64,000 nt of DNA from Echiichthys vipera (lineage: Eukaryota; Chordata; Actinopteri; Perciformes; Trachinidae): contig OY829648.1 of NCBI GenBank assembly GCA_963691815.1, positions 23,249,123 through 23,313,122 on the forward strand, written 5' to 3'. Numbering within the stretch: the first letter of the stretch is position 1; every line of letters starts with the position of its first letter. Below the pieces are notes generated by a model that made no database searches, had not been told where the DNA came from, and saw only the letters and a program-made list of their open reading frames with translations. Of this stretch, positions 54,101 through 63,909 are shown in pieces. The position numbers and the translations under genes were made by a program.

Positions 54101-57100
54101 GTGCACTGGGGATGCAGTTGTCGTTGCTTTAACTTCAAACAAAGTGTGTCTGAAGCCACTTCATTATAGCCTGCGAACCAGACGAATCTGCCAAACCCAT
54201 GTTTCATTTGCTCTGGCACATATTCTGGCCCTGTCCCATTCATACAGATTTCCAGAAGATGGAGATCTGACGGCCAATCACAATCGTTAATCTCACATGG
54301 GGCGGGTTCAAGACTCTGACTGACAGAACGTAGTTACTGGACGTAACTGGCATACTGCGTCCAGCGCAATGCATCACGCTCACAAAACTCAGATCAAACT
54401 GTCATCATAATCAAAATAGGCAGCACTGATCATATAATGAGCTGATATAAATGAAGATTCTGTTACTGTATTGCATATTGTTCACATTGGTGATGCAAGG
54501 CTAACTTCATTATTTACACATTCACTATTATTATTACATCCACACATTATACATATGTACTTTGTAAAACCCTTAGTGTCCCTAGTTTTGTATTAATTTA
54601 GGGGCAGCCTGATACATAACACAAGAGCCACAGACTTGTAACAACATCCGACATTAGATTTCCTGATAAAGTCTGTGTGTGTTATCTGCACCTTAGCTGG
54701 TCAAACAAGCGAGTAACAACAAAAATAAACAAAGGGAACTGCTTACATCAGTTTGCAGGCTGGACAGCTATTTAGCACTTGTAATGTCAAATGTCACTCT
54801 CAAGTCGGCAAAGACAGAGCATTTCTGATATTTACCCAAAGACCTTTTTTTTATTTTTCAGAATAAAAAACTTAACAATACATAGACATTATGTTTTACT
54901 ACAAAAATGGACAGCTAATATGTGACTTTAGTTGTACTTTAATACAATCGCTTATCTCTGTACTCAAGTATCAGTCTGATTCTGAGACAGGACTGTGTGA
55001 GAAAAGACAGGTAGAATGGGAACTAACTGGTGTGCCGCGAGTTCCCCTGGCGCCTTTCAGGCCCGTCTCGCCTGGCTGGCCGATGTCTCCTCGTGGGCCA
55101 GTCTCGCCAACAAGACCTGAAGGACCTCTCTCTCCCTGGAAATAGACAGAATGTCATTGGGGAATGGTGGAAACTTAAGCGAAACAAAGCTATTCTTTAA
55201 AATGAAAGTCAGCATTTATTTGACAGCAGGCAGCATCCATTCTGTGAAATTATCCTAAAACAAATCCATACAAGATCTAAAAGCTATTTTTCTGTAATGC
55301 TGGTTGCAGTTACTTGTTTTACTCTTAAGTTTTCAGAACACCAGTAAACAACTTTACAATTGACCCAAATGAAACCACATGAGCGCCAAAGGGTCTGGGA
55401 CTGTGTCCTTTATCTTCATGTCGTTTAACTATGGAGAAACATACTGTAGAGGACGAGTGGCGATGAACAAGGTCCTTACCTTCTTGCCGTGTCGTCCTCT
55501 GTTCCCTGGGGGCCCTAGTTTTCCTTCTGGACCCTGTAATAGGATGTATGAAATGGTTACCACAGGAATTCAAATCTATTGTGTAATCAGAGGCATCACT
55601 GTACCGGATGACTTATAAACACTAACTTGTGGATTCTCATACTACAGCAAGCTTTGTATGTGTGCCCTGAAGCTGCCTTCCTTCCAGACACATGTGACCT
55701 TCCTGCCCCTAAACACCAATATATCAATCTGGATCTGGATCTCAGAAACAAACAAGCACTCAGTGGACACTTTGACTGACATCTACCATGCAGCCCTAAA
55801 CATTGATCTGTGACATTGTACATTTTACTGCCCCCAGAAGCACAAAGGCTTTATTGAAGAGAAGGCTGACCCCTACTGGGATACAAGGGCATAATTTGGT
55901 CTAAAGAACTTTTGGAATCTGCTACGTCAGGCTTTAAAAACTCTTAAGGGTCTCATCTCATCTCATCTTCAACCGCTTATCCGGGGTCGGGTCGCGGGGG
56001 CAGCAGCTTTAGCAGGGGACCCCAAACTTCCCTTTCCCGGGCCACATTAACCAGCTCTAACTGGGGGATCCCGAAGCGTTCCCAGGCCAGTGTGAAGATA
56101 TAATCTCTCTACATAGTCCTGGGTCTTCCCCGAGGCCTCCTCCCAGCTGGGTGCGACTCTTAAGGGTGCGATTTATTTTGCCATGTCTCATCAGCTGTAT
56201 GCTCATGATCCATCAATCTCATGTCAGCTCAGAGTTACCAGTTTTGCAACAGAATGTCAATACAGGCAGCAATTTCTGTAAATTGATCTCTGAGGTTGTT
56301 ATATTAAAATGGTTGTATGTGGCAGTTTGGAAACAAAAAATAAACCTACACGAAAACCTTGTTTCCCAGGCCCTCCGGGTAGTCCTAGGGGCCCAGGGTC
56401 TCCTTCTATTCCTTTATCCCCCGGCTCTCCAACTGGCCCACGCTCACCAGGCTCACCCTGACATTGTGATAGAAATGGAGAAAGGGAGACGCACAACCAG
56501 GGAAAACAGTGAAAGACAGTTCAAGTTATAATTTAATAAGTTTCATGTTACCAACAGTGAGGGGTCAATAGGTCAGAAACCTGTGGTGTTCAGAAGCTGA
56601 CAAAAAACTTTTGTGGATTGGTTTCATTCTCATTTCCTTAGACTTTAGATCCCATTCAAATCTAGTGTGATATTTAGTGGATTGTTGTTCTTATTGTGGT
56701 AATATTCGGTATACGATTTATATTTTTTTAAACTATATTCTCTTTGATCGTCTAAATCAATCTGCATCTACTGAAAACTCCCTATTATTATTAATATTAT
56801 TATTATTATTGGAGAACCCTGATAGAAACAAATCCATAACTAATTTTGTCTATATGCTTGAGTTTGTTAGAAAAGAGTAAAGTTTAAAAAAATAATTTCT
56901 TGCTATGTTTACCTTGGGTCCATCTTTTCCTTGAGGGCCGTCTTCACCAGGGGGACCTGGAAGACCCTACAAACACAAACACATTTACAACAAAACGTCT
57001 GTATTGCTGTAAAAAGGACAAATAAATGGTGAGACCTGTGACATTATTTTCTCTGCGGTGGCAGATTCTTTGTGGAGTCCCTTAGTAACAGGGACACTGT

Positions 57101-58888
57101 TTCTGGAAAGAGCTGATGCTGATATGAGCATCTGAAACCCTGGGCCAATTAAAGTAAAACTATCTGCACAGCCAGATATCACTGGAGGTCCATGAGGAAA
57201 CATTTTTCAGAATTTTGCGTAAACCAACTCACTAAACAGTAGATGTACACCATAGAACATGCTTCAATGTCCTCTCTGGATGAAAGTTACATGGTAGGTT
57301 CACCTCTCACCACAGCCAACAACACTGATGGGTATAGTGATGTCCTAACTCTTTCTTTTTAACACTTAAAATAAGATGTTTCTATAGGTCAGTACCCTCA
57401 CTCTATCAAGGTGAGATGGTGAGATGGTGACTAGAATGGCCAAATGACCACTCGTAAATGCTAATTTGTTATTTCTGCCAAGATTTGTTTTGGGACAAAC
57501 TTTGGGACAACTATATTGAGAAGACTGTTTGAAATATATGGCATATGATCTCAGATGTAGTTGGTCCAGCAGCAGGGAATTAGACAAAATGAGAGAATTC
57601 AGGACATAATGGACAGTTTCTCAGACATGATCTAGTTTCTTTAATCCTCCTTCCATTAAGCAGATGTAAGTTAAAAAAAGCCTTGTGGGTCTGATGATTG
57701 AGCAGCCTTGTTAAAGACTGACAATTCTGTGGACAGAACAGTAAGATGATTCTCAGGCAGCCTGAGTGCTGTTTATATAGTCCATCAGACAAAAACAATC
57801 CCACCATTCTGCTTTCTTCTGGCCGGTGGATTAGACATCCTTTTAAAAATGGGGGGGAGTAAATATACGACCGGGTTAGATTTACCCAAACAAAAGGAAG
57901 GAAGGGATTAGTGGCTTGTTTGCAGTTACTCACTCTCGTTCCCTCTTGTCCCTGCTCCCCTTCAGCTCCTGGAGGCCCAACTTCACCCTGCAGGGACACA
58001 AAACACTCCAGAATTACACCAACCACTGATACTTAACGCTAAGGCAGTGTTAGCCTTGACCATGAACTATTGTTTCATCCAAGGCTGCAGTTAGGTCAAG
58101 TTCAAATTCACTGAGTAAGGTCATGGCTTTTCACATAGCTGGAGGGTGGAAAGGACTCAAGCTCCACATGACAAATGTTTTCTAATATACAGGGATGGGA
58201 GGGGTTGTTGAAAGGTCGGACTGACCTTTGACCCAGGCTCTCCGATGGCACCAGATTCCCCCTCTGCACCAGACACACCCTACAGGGAAAGAAAGAGCAT
58301 GAGTCATGGATTTCATTTGGACTGTATAGGAATGCCAACAATAAAACCCCCAAATACTTAATAATTAATTGATAAATAGTATCAAATATTTCATGAAAAG
58401 TACTTCAGGTCCTTGCTCTCCATCAGGTCCAGCCTCTCCAGACGGTCCTTTGGGTCCCTTCGAGAAAATGAACAATCACAAGATGCCTTGAGGACACTAG
58501 CATAATAATAAAACAATATAATTAACGGATAGTGGATTAGATCCAGTAAATCAAGGAATAAAACATCAGTTCAACATAATATACAACTCCAGCATATACT
58601 GGCAAAACAAACACTTACAGTTTAAGTCTGTAGAGTAGGGAAAGCTGAGAACTGAGAATGCCTGGAGTAAAACTGAAGACCAGCCAAAGGCAAGATGAGA
58701 CCCATAACATAAACCATGCCTCTAGTGTTATTGGAACCTTCTACCCCAATAAATATTTGCATCTGATTGTTTAACATTCTCGATGTCCCTGAGGGGTCGG
58801 CTCATTTCCAGGAAAATTCAAGAATTTGAAGACTAATCCAAGAAGGGAAGAACAAGGTATGGTGCTTAAAGGTGTGAGGAATGCAGAT

Positions 58889-58943
<55 letters not shown>

Positions 58944-59354
58944 AATAACAAAAACAAATCTAAATAGCTCCTTGTTTCCCCTCTCAAACGGTTACATTAC
59001 TCTTAACGAGCTACATCAGAGCTGTGTTTATCAAATAATTCCGACCCTTGCAGCTTCTTCCTAATGACTCTTTTGTGAGAATAATGATTCATTATAGATT
59101 ACAGACAAGTTGGTCCTCACAGTATGTGGTTTATGTGCAGTTTCCTGAAACAACCCCATCTATACAACAATTTGAAGACAGCATACTTACTGGTTCACCA
59201 TGGGGTCCCCTCTCCCCGGTGCTGCCTGGAATACCTGGTTTACCCTGAAAAAACAGTCATGAGCAACGTTTAGCTTCTGTCAGTCATTTGTGTTATTAGA
59301 GAAAAAAAAGCATGAGAAAGCTTGGTTTTGACTACGGTCCTCTTCTCATCATCG

Positions 59355-59385
<31 letters not shown>

Positions 59386-61905
59386 TAGCAATGTAACCAC
59401 AAACATGATGACTGACTCTAATATTGACTTAATGCCTTCAGACATGACATAGAAACTCTTTGATGCAAAACAGACGGATCGGCTTTCCTGCAATTTCAGA
59501 TCTCTTTGTAGTCCAAACATTGTGTTGTGTTGCCAAGTTTAGATAAGGGCCTCATTTGTAACAGTGCTTAGTCAAACATTGATAGAGTTGAGTAAAATGA
59601 ATGTGCCAAAGATTGATAAGAGAGCAGTGAATGCAGCAGCATTAACCATTAGCTGCAGAATAGTTGGTTTACAAACAATATTGTGAAGCACTATAACCTA
59701 ACTCGTAATCACTAACACTCACATAACTTTTGCTTCTATTCACTGAGCAAATGACTCAAGAGAAAAACATACACAGCTGTGTGAATAGGATCTTTAAAGA
59801 GTGAATCAGAATTAATTAAACAGAAGGGAAAAAATAAAATAGTTATGTCCTCACAGCTCACAAATTATATAAAGAGCCAGTGATTAAATAGATTTTTATG
59901 AGACTTTAGGGAAACAAGCAGATTTATAATCTACTGCATAACAAAGTGCTTCATGACGACAATCACAACTACTGACAACTATATTGACTACAAATTACAT
60001 TCTGCACTAAACTTATTGGGCTCTGACATCACAGATAACAGGATTTTGGGACACAATTCCTCAATGATTTGAATCGCAGAACATACAAATGGTGCTGAAT
60101 TCTTCATGACAGTCTTTGAGGGAGATCTTATCAGACACAAGATGGCGCTACGAGTACAGAGGTGAACAAAAGAAAAGCTGCCCTCTTCTCTGCCAAAAAG
60201 GCACAGTACAGTACAGTATACAGGTATTTGTCAAAGCAGGTTGGTGACAGTGGGCAAGTTCTGAGGAGGGTTAGATTTTCTTCATGTAAAATCAAGCAGC
60301 ATCTGCTTAGAGGAACAGGTCACAACTAGTCCCAAAAATGTGCATGCTTTTATGTCCATGTGTGTCTGTCCAGAAGGCTGCATCTGAGAGTGAGAGCACA
60401 GACCTGTGTATTTGTGTATTCATGTGTCTGTTAAGAGTTATTACAAGCAACCCTGAAATGTCAAATGTTAAGCCAACAAATGATTAGAGAAAGTGTAAAG
60501 GAGCTGATTTGTCGGTGGAAAATAACACAAGCCAATAACTGAGTTCATCACCGGTTAAGCATGACGGTGAAATGGCTTTTCTCTGTATAAGGATCGTCCC
60601 TGTAAGTCCAGGCATAAATGGATGAAACAAATTGCACTAGAAGAAACATACTGTGGATATAATGATCAACTCCTGACATTCAGACAGCCCATTTTGGATC
60701 CGCTGTTCAATCTGTTTTTGATCTGTTTGTGTTTGCATGTTTCTACCATCTGTGGAGCATCAGTTATTTCACCCTTTCTTGGTTCAAAAGCATATAAAAA
60801 ACATTGTTCATCTTTTTTTTCAAATTTATGGTAAAAACAGAAAAACAAGAGTCTGCTGGCAAAATGGCCCTTCAAAGCTGCCAAAAGTCTGTTGATTGTG
60901 TTGCACTAAAACAAGAAAAAACAAAACTTCTCCTTGAGGATTGTTGAAGTGTCATCCAACGTGGAGCCTGACCAAAAATAAGCTGTATGATATCATCAAA
61001 CCATTATTAGCTGGATATATATCGCACATGTCAGCGGATGATGAAAAGAAATTACAAGAAAGAAAATGCAGTGCAAAGATATGTTAGTGGTAATTTAGAA
61101 GCCACTCCATAACTATTACATACTTCGTCCACCAGAGAGCACTGACAAGCTTATCTTTCAACTGTAAAATATCTTGGTTCGTATGCATCTTGGTCATAAT
61201 AAAAACCACAAAACTAACAATGTTAGGATCACACACATCATATGTGTAGTATTCTTTCTTGAACACAGAAGCAGGTTTTTAGGTTTGTGTGCTGTGTTCA
61301 TCAACATCATGTGTTATCATGAAAACCTCACACCAAAACACACCAGTAGAAAAAGGGGGAATACACACCTTTGTAGACACCTAGGTTTTGATTATGAGCC
61401 TGAAAACACTGCTCATGTCTTCTTTTAACTATGACAACTTCCTCCTGGATGACTTTATAGGTGCACACTCTTTAGGGTGTAATTATATATATTACAGGCG
61501 AAAAGAGGATGTGGAAATGTTTTACAAGTCTGTGTTGTCTGCTGCAGCCATAATGATGCTTTTTTCTGACGTGAAGAGGATAATTGAAGCTCTGTAAGAG
61601 ACATTGAGCAGTCAGCATTCAGTTAACATTACTCACATTCTTCCCTGGAGGGCCTCTCTCTCCTGGACTGCCAGCCTTGCCCTTCAGAAGAGAAATCATT
61701 ATTTGAATGATTATAATAGAGTTTCAATCAACTCCGACAATTTCAATTTCTTTTAATTTTCCTTGTATGGTAATTGGTGATTTTGCATGTTCATGTTTTG
61801 CAATAGCCCTTTTTAAACAGATTCCACAATCTCTCTCGGATTGTCCAAGCGTGTGATTTTAAATAGCATGCAGGTTATACAACAGAGTTGGGGTCTAGTA
61901 TGTGT

Positions 61906-61977
<72 letters not shown>

Positions 61978-63909
61978 TCCCACCATGTTGACTGCCCTTT
62001 TACACCGACATTAATCCAGTTCTGTGACTACCTCCGTTGGAAAAACACTGGCCCCCCATTGTGTGTTCATACCTTTTATACAGAAAGGCGAGGTGGAAAA
62101 ACAGTGCAACGTTCTCGCCTTGAACAAGCTGTTTGAAAGGGGTTAACTAGACAAGTGTATGTGCCTCGACACAATCCCCTGCAGGTCAGCAAGAGGAAGC
62201 AGCAACATCAGTATTCTGATGAATTTCTGCTGAATTTATCGGCTTCCACGTTTTCTTATGATTTGATTTCTTTGAGAACATCAAAAACATTATCAACAAC
62301 TTTAAGTGTTTAGAAATATTTTGGCTCTGACATTAACATGTTTTATGGAAACACATTTGCAGTTAATTGCATGAGTAAGAAAGCAGATCCATAACAGTTT
62401 TACAGATTTTGACGTCAGCTGGACCTGCTGTCCTCAGCTCATAAATTTGGCCCAAAATTAAACCATTGAACATAAGGTTTTGTTTGACGTACTAGGGTTA
62501 GTTTTTTTGTTTGTTTTTACTGTGTAATTGAGCACCACTGTCACCACGGCAGATATTAGCCTATCACAGACAAATCCGTATCTATCAGTATCAGCGTATG
62601 TGTTTTCCAATATAGAAACCTTTTTTACAGAACATATAATGCAGAAAACTGTTAGGGGTGATCTAGAAAGTGTGACATAAAGCTATCTATTTTATTTTTG
62701 TTTGTTCTTTATTTTCTTAGTGTTCATTTCTAGAAGTGGTTCAAAATGCAATACATTGTATGTTTATTATATAATAATGTTAAATATTCTTTCAGTCTTC
62801 AGAGTATCTTTGCAGAGTCATATTGGAAAACAATCCTAATATAAAAGGATTAATTTCATTCCAGCTGGAAAATTTCTGGCTACCATATCAGTAATCAGTG
62901 AATTGTTACCCTCCCTTAAATCAATTTCATTCTCACAATATCTCATATCGGTTAGGCCCTTCTTATAATCTCTTTATTAAAACAAGGGATCACATGCAAA
63001 TCGGAGGCTGGATTGCATTTCACCAAGCTAAATCAGCTAAATACAAAGTTTGTGTTCGGCCTGATACTCCTCAGCAGATTTAGCTCAGGTTCCCTCTCTA
63101 CAGTACAAGCTGGCAGCAATACTCTGCATTTGGGTATAACCTGATACAGAGGTGAAAAGACAAAGGCCCACTCTGCAAATAAAAACTGATTAAAGGCTCA
63201 CCAAGCCTCTACAGAGGCCCCGAAGGTTATATTAGATGCGGTAATGTTTTTTCCATGAGGTGAATGTGCATCTTTAAATAAGGAATTTGCACGTTGACCT
63301 TGATGCTTCAGGATGATGCCTTTACTGGCAATAATTATTCTTGGCTGTGGATGAATGAGGGTGATTATAAATGCACCTTCTCGTTTCTTAAGAGCTGGAA
63401 GCCTTCATCCAGAAAAGTGTTACCATAAAACATTTACAGCGTCATAACCATTCAATAGGCACCTTACAAGTATTTTTAATAGTTTGAGTATAAACTTTGC
63501 AGCATGTCATTTACTGTAATCGTCCTGTCTTTCTTTTACAACAGCGAGTGTAAGATGAAAGACAATTGTAAAGACAGATTCATTTAAAGAATACGTACTA
63601 TGAATCCTGGCTCTCCTTTTTGTCCGATGTCACCCCTTTCACCCTGCAAAGAAAAGGTTTGAAACATTTTGGAAAGGCAAAATGAAAATGATTTACACCA
63701 TTCATATGCTGTGGCCAATAATTTCACAAACAGATAAATCCAGCTCAATGTGGCTAATATACAGGAGGATGGACATATTTTCATGCAAGTCCTATATTTA
63801 TTGCATCTTTACATGCATATGGTGATGTTTCCCACAGGGTGGTGTGCGTGTTTACCTTGGTGCCCTCAGGGCCTGGTTCTCCAAGTGGGCCGTCTGGACC
63901 CCGGGGCCC
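36131..63909 (-). CDS. col24a1: col24a1, fibrillar collagen type XXIV alpha 1 chain, 3' part (32 coding exons)
   Basis: A secreted fibrillar procollagen chain. The window holds 27 helix exons, each beginning with a Gly codon at phase 0 (sizes 54, 45, 108, 63, 36, 27 and one of 57 bp), adding up to 553 helix residues. A 69-bp telopeptide exon and four C-propeptide (COLFI) exons follow. The C-propeptide has the full set of eight cysteines, the calcium-binding DPNLGCTSD motif and the terminal VCFL. COLFI domains drive chain selection and trimerisation before cleavage by BMP1-type proteases. The C-propeptide belongs to the XXIV/XXVII branch. I chose XXIV because znhit6 lies immediately downstream in the same orientation, as in human; col27a1 is the alternative. 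The start, N-propeptide and about half of the helix lie beyond 64000. Confidence 0.88.
36424..36660 (-). CDS. col24a1: col24a1 exon c31, COLFI
   Basis: 237 bp. Contains VQMKFLHLLSSEASHSITLH followed by CLN, and later LRFRGWNKQMFEKDTLLEPH and DEC. Two cysteines and a possible NTT sequon. Acceptor tgtcccag, donor gtaatg. Confidence 0.95.
37005..37114 (-). CDS. col24a1: col24a1 exon c30, COLFI core
   Basis: 110 bp. Reads GWFWIDPNLGCTSDAFKVFC then NFTAGGQTCIHPVATNK. It carries three cysteines, the calcium-binding DPNLGC..D motif and an NFT glycosylation sequon. Ends in phase 0. Confidence 0.95.
37632..37791 (-). CDS. col24a1: col24a1 exon c29, start of C-propeptide
   Basis: 160 bp. Contains EILKTLHYLSGVIESIKKPL and ARVCKDLLDCHHKL, the first two propeptide cysteines (interchain disulphide region) of COLFI. 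Ends in phase 1 at a gtgaga donor. Confidence 0.93.
37945..38013 (-). CDS. col24a1: col24a1 exon c28, C-telopeptide
   Basis: Reads RQIYDDSADYYGLSDSNSAL then RTE. Acidic and tyrosine-rich, non-helical. Acceptor ccacag, donor gtaagg. Confidence 0.88.
38843..38869 (-). CDS. col24a1: col24a1 helix exon c27 (27 bp), end of helix
   Basis: Reads GPPGVPGPT between ccttag and gtaagt. Smallest exon of the gene seen; it closes the triple helix. Confidence 0.9.
39205..39240 (-). CDS. col24a1: col24a1 helix exon c26 (36 bp)
   Basis: Reads GPQGPQGSPGPK between tttcag and gtaagt. Confidence 0.9.
40058..40093 (-). CDS. col24a1: col24a1 helix exon c25 (36 bp)
   Basis: Reads GPRGPKGSGGEM between cccacag and gtaaga. 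Confidence 0.88.
40297..40360. repeat. (CA)32 microsatellite beside a collagen splice donor
   Basis: 64 bp of pure CA, which is TG on the coding strand. It begins about 9 bases into the intron after exon c24. Confidence 0.95.
40370..40423 (-). CDS. col24a1: col24a1 helix exon c24 (54 bp)
   Basis: Reads GFTGPVGPEGMMGPMGKP between tttcag and gtaggt. The donor is followed almost at once by a (TG)n tract. Confidence 0.92.
40649..40711 (-). CDS. col24a1: col24a1 helix exon c23 (63 bp)
   Basis: 21 codons, GPNGGLGFRGFPGPKGPM then GTL, all in register. 63 bp is a multiple of 9 but not of the usual 54/45/108 set. Acceptor aacag, donor gtaagt. Confidence 0.9.
40856..40909 (-). CDS. col24a1: col24a1 helix exon c22 (54 bp)
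   Basis: Reads GESGDLGMVGLQGFPGPM between cttgcag and gtaaga. Confidence 0.92.
41579..43565 (+). mobile_element. DIRS-like tyrosine-recombinase retroelement, internally deleted
   Basis: Inserted in the c21-c22 intron. The left terminal repeat (about 41579-41750) is the reverse complement of right-hand segments (43240-43276 and about 43364-43507). A second inverted pair, 43273-43331 versus 43507-43565, nests around the right repeat, the layout expected of DIRS termini plus internal complementary region. Between them lie the end of an RNase-H-like region and a tyrosine recombinase frame. Gag and reverse transcriptase are missing, so the copy is non-autonomous. Confidence 0.8.
42240..43245 (+). 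pseudogene. DIRS-type tyrosine recombinase, frameshifted
   Basis: The N-terminal part (SIRSLYSGKWRVFEEWCVSK) is in the frame ending at 42425; the rest (from CSVVDLLCFLQELVDKGKAF) is in the frame of 42280-43245. A single-base change near 42405-42412 therefore breaks it. Catalytic elements are visible: Arg in TTAKRVSDL, the HxxR box in LRAHSTRGV and the Tyr in VKFYRLD. The first part overlaps the preceding RNase-H-region frame (41923-42210), which has an in-frame stop. Confidence 0.8.
43967..44074 (-). CDS. col24a1: col24a1 helix exon c21 (108 bp)
   Basis: Starts GDLGLPGDRGASGIRGME and ends GATGDQGRKGDLGPKGQP. Donor gtgagt. Third 108-bp exon in a row. Confidence 0.92.
44215..44322 (-). CDS. 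col24a1: col24a1 helix exon c20 (108 bp)
   Basis: Starts GQRGLVGQEGPAGRPGPR and ends GEIGLPGLLGERGPPGQK. Donor gtaaaa. Confidence 0.92.
44323..47329. other. col24a1 intron c19-c20
   Basis: 3.0 kb. No helix exon. The stretch 46265-46730 carries repeated TTTTCAGACGG / ATTCAGACGG and may be an old DNA-transposon copy; not resolved. Confidence 0.4.
47330..47437 (-). CDS. col24a1: col24a1 helix exon c19 (108 bp)
   Basis: Starts GPIGFPGLVGMKGYPGPD and ends GPQGLTGLPGFPGKQGRK. Acceptor tttccag, donor gtaatc. Confidence 0.92.
47997..48050 (-). CDS. col24a1: col24a1 helix exon c18 (54 bp)
   Basis: Reads GSAGKKGARGLSGTPGNE between gtccag and gtgagt. Confidence 0.92.
48051..49289. other. col24a1 intron c17-c18
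   Basis: 1.2 kb, nothing recognised. Confidence 0.6.
49290..49343 (-). CDS. col24a1: col24a1 helix exon c17 (54 bp)
   Basis: Reads GSPGLPGESGPKGEIGAL between gttcag and gtgagt. Confidence 0.92.
49741..49794 (-). CDS. col24a1: col24a1 helix exon c16 (54 bp)
   Basis: Reads GHVGTTGSRGAVGPQGPP between tttcag and gtaagt. Confidence 0.92.
49795..51342. other. col24a1 intron c15-c16
   Basis: 1.5 kb. Apart from the GT repeat, nothing recognised. Confidence 0.6.
51037..51102. repeat. (GT)33 microsatellite
   Basis: Uninterrupted GT run in the c15-c16 intron, about 240 bp from exon c15. Confidence 0.95.
51343..51396 (-). CDS. col24a1: col24a1 helix exon c15 (54 bp)
   Basis: Reads GAPGERGERGEPGDEGYQ between tacacag and gtagct. 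Highly charged. Confidence 0.92.
52373..52429 (-). CDS. col24a1: col24a1 helix exon c14 (57 bp) with helix interruption
   Basis: Reads GYPGEDNKTPGLPGPLGEP. After GED the four residues NKTP replace a Gly-X-Y triplet, so the exon is 57 rather than 54 bp. This is a true imperfection, as known for types XXIV and XXVII. N-K-T is also an N-glycosylation sequon. Splice sites ttccag and gtaggt. Confidence 0.9.
52552..52605 (-). CDS. col24a1: col24a1 helix exon c13 (54 bp)
   Basis: Reads GHPGKAGPIGPPGPKGEK between tttttag and gtaata. Confidence 0.92.
53453..53506 (-). CDS. col24a1: col24a1 helix exon c12 (54 bp)
   Basis: Reads GRPGVMGMEGQPGLAGYT between gcttcaag and gtgagt. Confidence 0.92.
53507..55027. 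other. col24a1 intron c11-c12
   Basis: 1.5 kb. No helix exon. The acceptor-like stretch at about 53750 is not followed by Gly-X-Y. Sequence near 54170-54370 (GCCTGCGAACCAGACGAATC onward) may be an old interspersed repeat. Confidence 0.4.
55028..55135 (-). CDS. col24a1: col24a1 helix exon c11 (108 bp)
   Basis: Starts GERGPSGLVGETGPRGDI and ends GQPGETGLKGARGTRGTP. Acceptor tttccag, donor gttagt. Confidence 0.9.
55480..55533 (-). CDS. col24a1: col24a1 helix exon c10 (54 bp)
   Basis: Reads GPEGKLGPPGNRGRHGKK between ttacag and gtaagg. Notably basic C-terminal end. Confidence 0.92.
55940..56167 (-). mobile_element. 5'-truncated LINE 3' end with 12-bp target duplication
   Basis: ACTCTTAAGGGT occurs at 55940-55951 and again at 56156-56167, flanking 204 bp. 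The insert's left end is a TCATC tandem tail. It continues CCGCTTATCCGGGGTCGGGT and CCCTTTCCCGGGCCACATTA, a very common fish LINE 3' region as I recall. The tail position puts the element on the minus strand. Confidence 0.8.
56350..56457 (-). CDS. col24a1: col24a1 helix exon c9 (108 bp)
   Basis: Starts GEPGERGPVGEPGDKGIE and ends GDPGPLGLPGGPGKQGFR; unbroken Gly-X-Y. Donor gtaggt. Its donor side is about 180 bp from a LINE insertion. Confidence 0.92.
56913..56966 (-). CDS. col24a1: col24a1 helix exon c8 (54 bp)
   Basis: Reads GLPGPPGEDGPQGKDGPK between ttgtag and gtaaac. Confidence 0.92.
57934..57987 (-). CDS. col24a1: col24a1 helix exon c7 (54 bp)
   Basis: Reads GEVGPPGAEGEQGQEGTR between ctgcag and gtgagt. 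Confidence 0.92.
58226..58279 (-). CDS. col24a1: col24a1 helix exon c6 (54 bp)
   Basis: Reads GVSGAEGESGAIGEPGSK between ctgtag and gtcagt. Only 124 bp from c5. Confidence 0.9.
58404..58457 (-). CDS. col24a1: col24a1 helix exon c5 (54 bp)
   Basis: Reads GPKGPSGEAGPDGEQGPE between ctcgaag and gtactt. Confidence 0.9.
58891..58942. repeat. (AG)26 microsatellite
   Basis: Pure AG run in the c4-c5 intron. On the coding strand it is a CT tract. Confidence 0.95.
59191..59244 (-). CDS. col24a1: col24a1 helix exon c4 (54 bp)
   Basis: Reads GKPGIPGSTGERGPHGEP between ttttcag and gtaagt. Confidence 0.92.
59245..61636. other. col24a1 intron c3-c4
   Basis: 2.4 kb with no Gly-X-Y exon seen. An (ATC)n tract lies near 59345-59385. 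Confidence 0.6.
59345..59385. repeat. (ATC)n microsatellite
   Basis: About 13 units of ATC/CAT. It produces a spurious Met-rich frame on the minus strand. Confidence 0.9.
61637..61681 (-). CDS. col24a1: col24a1 helix exon c3 (45 bp)
   Basis: Reads GKAGSPGERGPPGKN between ttctgaag and gtgagt. Confidence 0.9.
61682..63598. other. col24a1 intron c2-c3
   Basis: 1.9 kb without exon-like Gly-X-Y sequence. Holds the TG microsatellite at 61908. Confidence 0.6.
61908..61976. repeat. (GT)34 microsatellite
   Basis: Long uninterrupted GT/TG run in the c2-c3 intron. Confidence 0.95.
63599..63643 (-). CDS. col24a1: col24a1 helix exon c2 (45 bp)
   Basis: Reads GERGDIGQKGEPGFI between ttgcag and gtacgt. 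45 bp is a standard fibrillar exon size. Confidence 0.9.
63856..63909 (-). CDS. col24a1: col24a1 helix exon c1 (54 bp)
   Basis: Reads GPRGPDGPLGEPGPEGTK between acceptor gcatag and donor gtaaac. First helix exon visible in the window. Confidence 0.9.

Noticed and set aside
59332..59520. Frame with a run of methionines
   Set aside because: Translation of the (ATC)n microsatellite.
36131..63909. Collagen could be col27a1 instead of col24a1
   Set aside because: The two are close in the C-propeptide, but znhit6 next door in the same orientation matches the human COL24A1 locus. Kept as the stated alternative.
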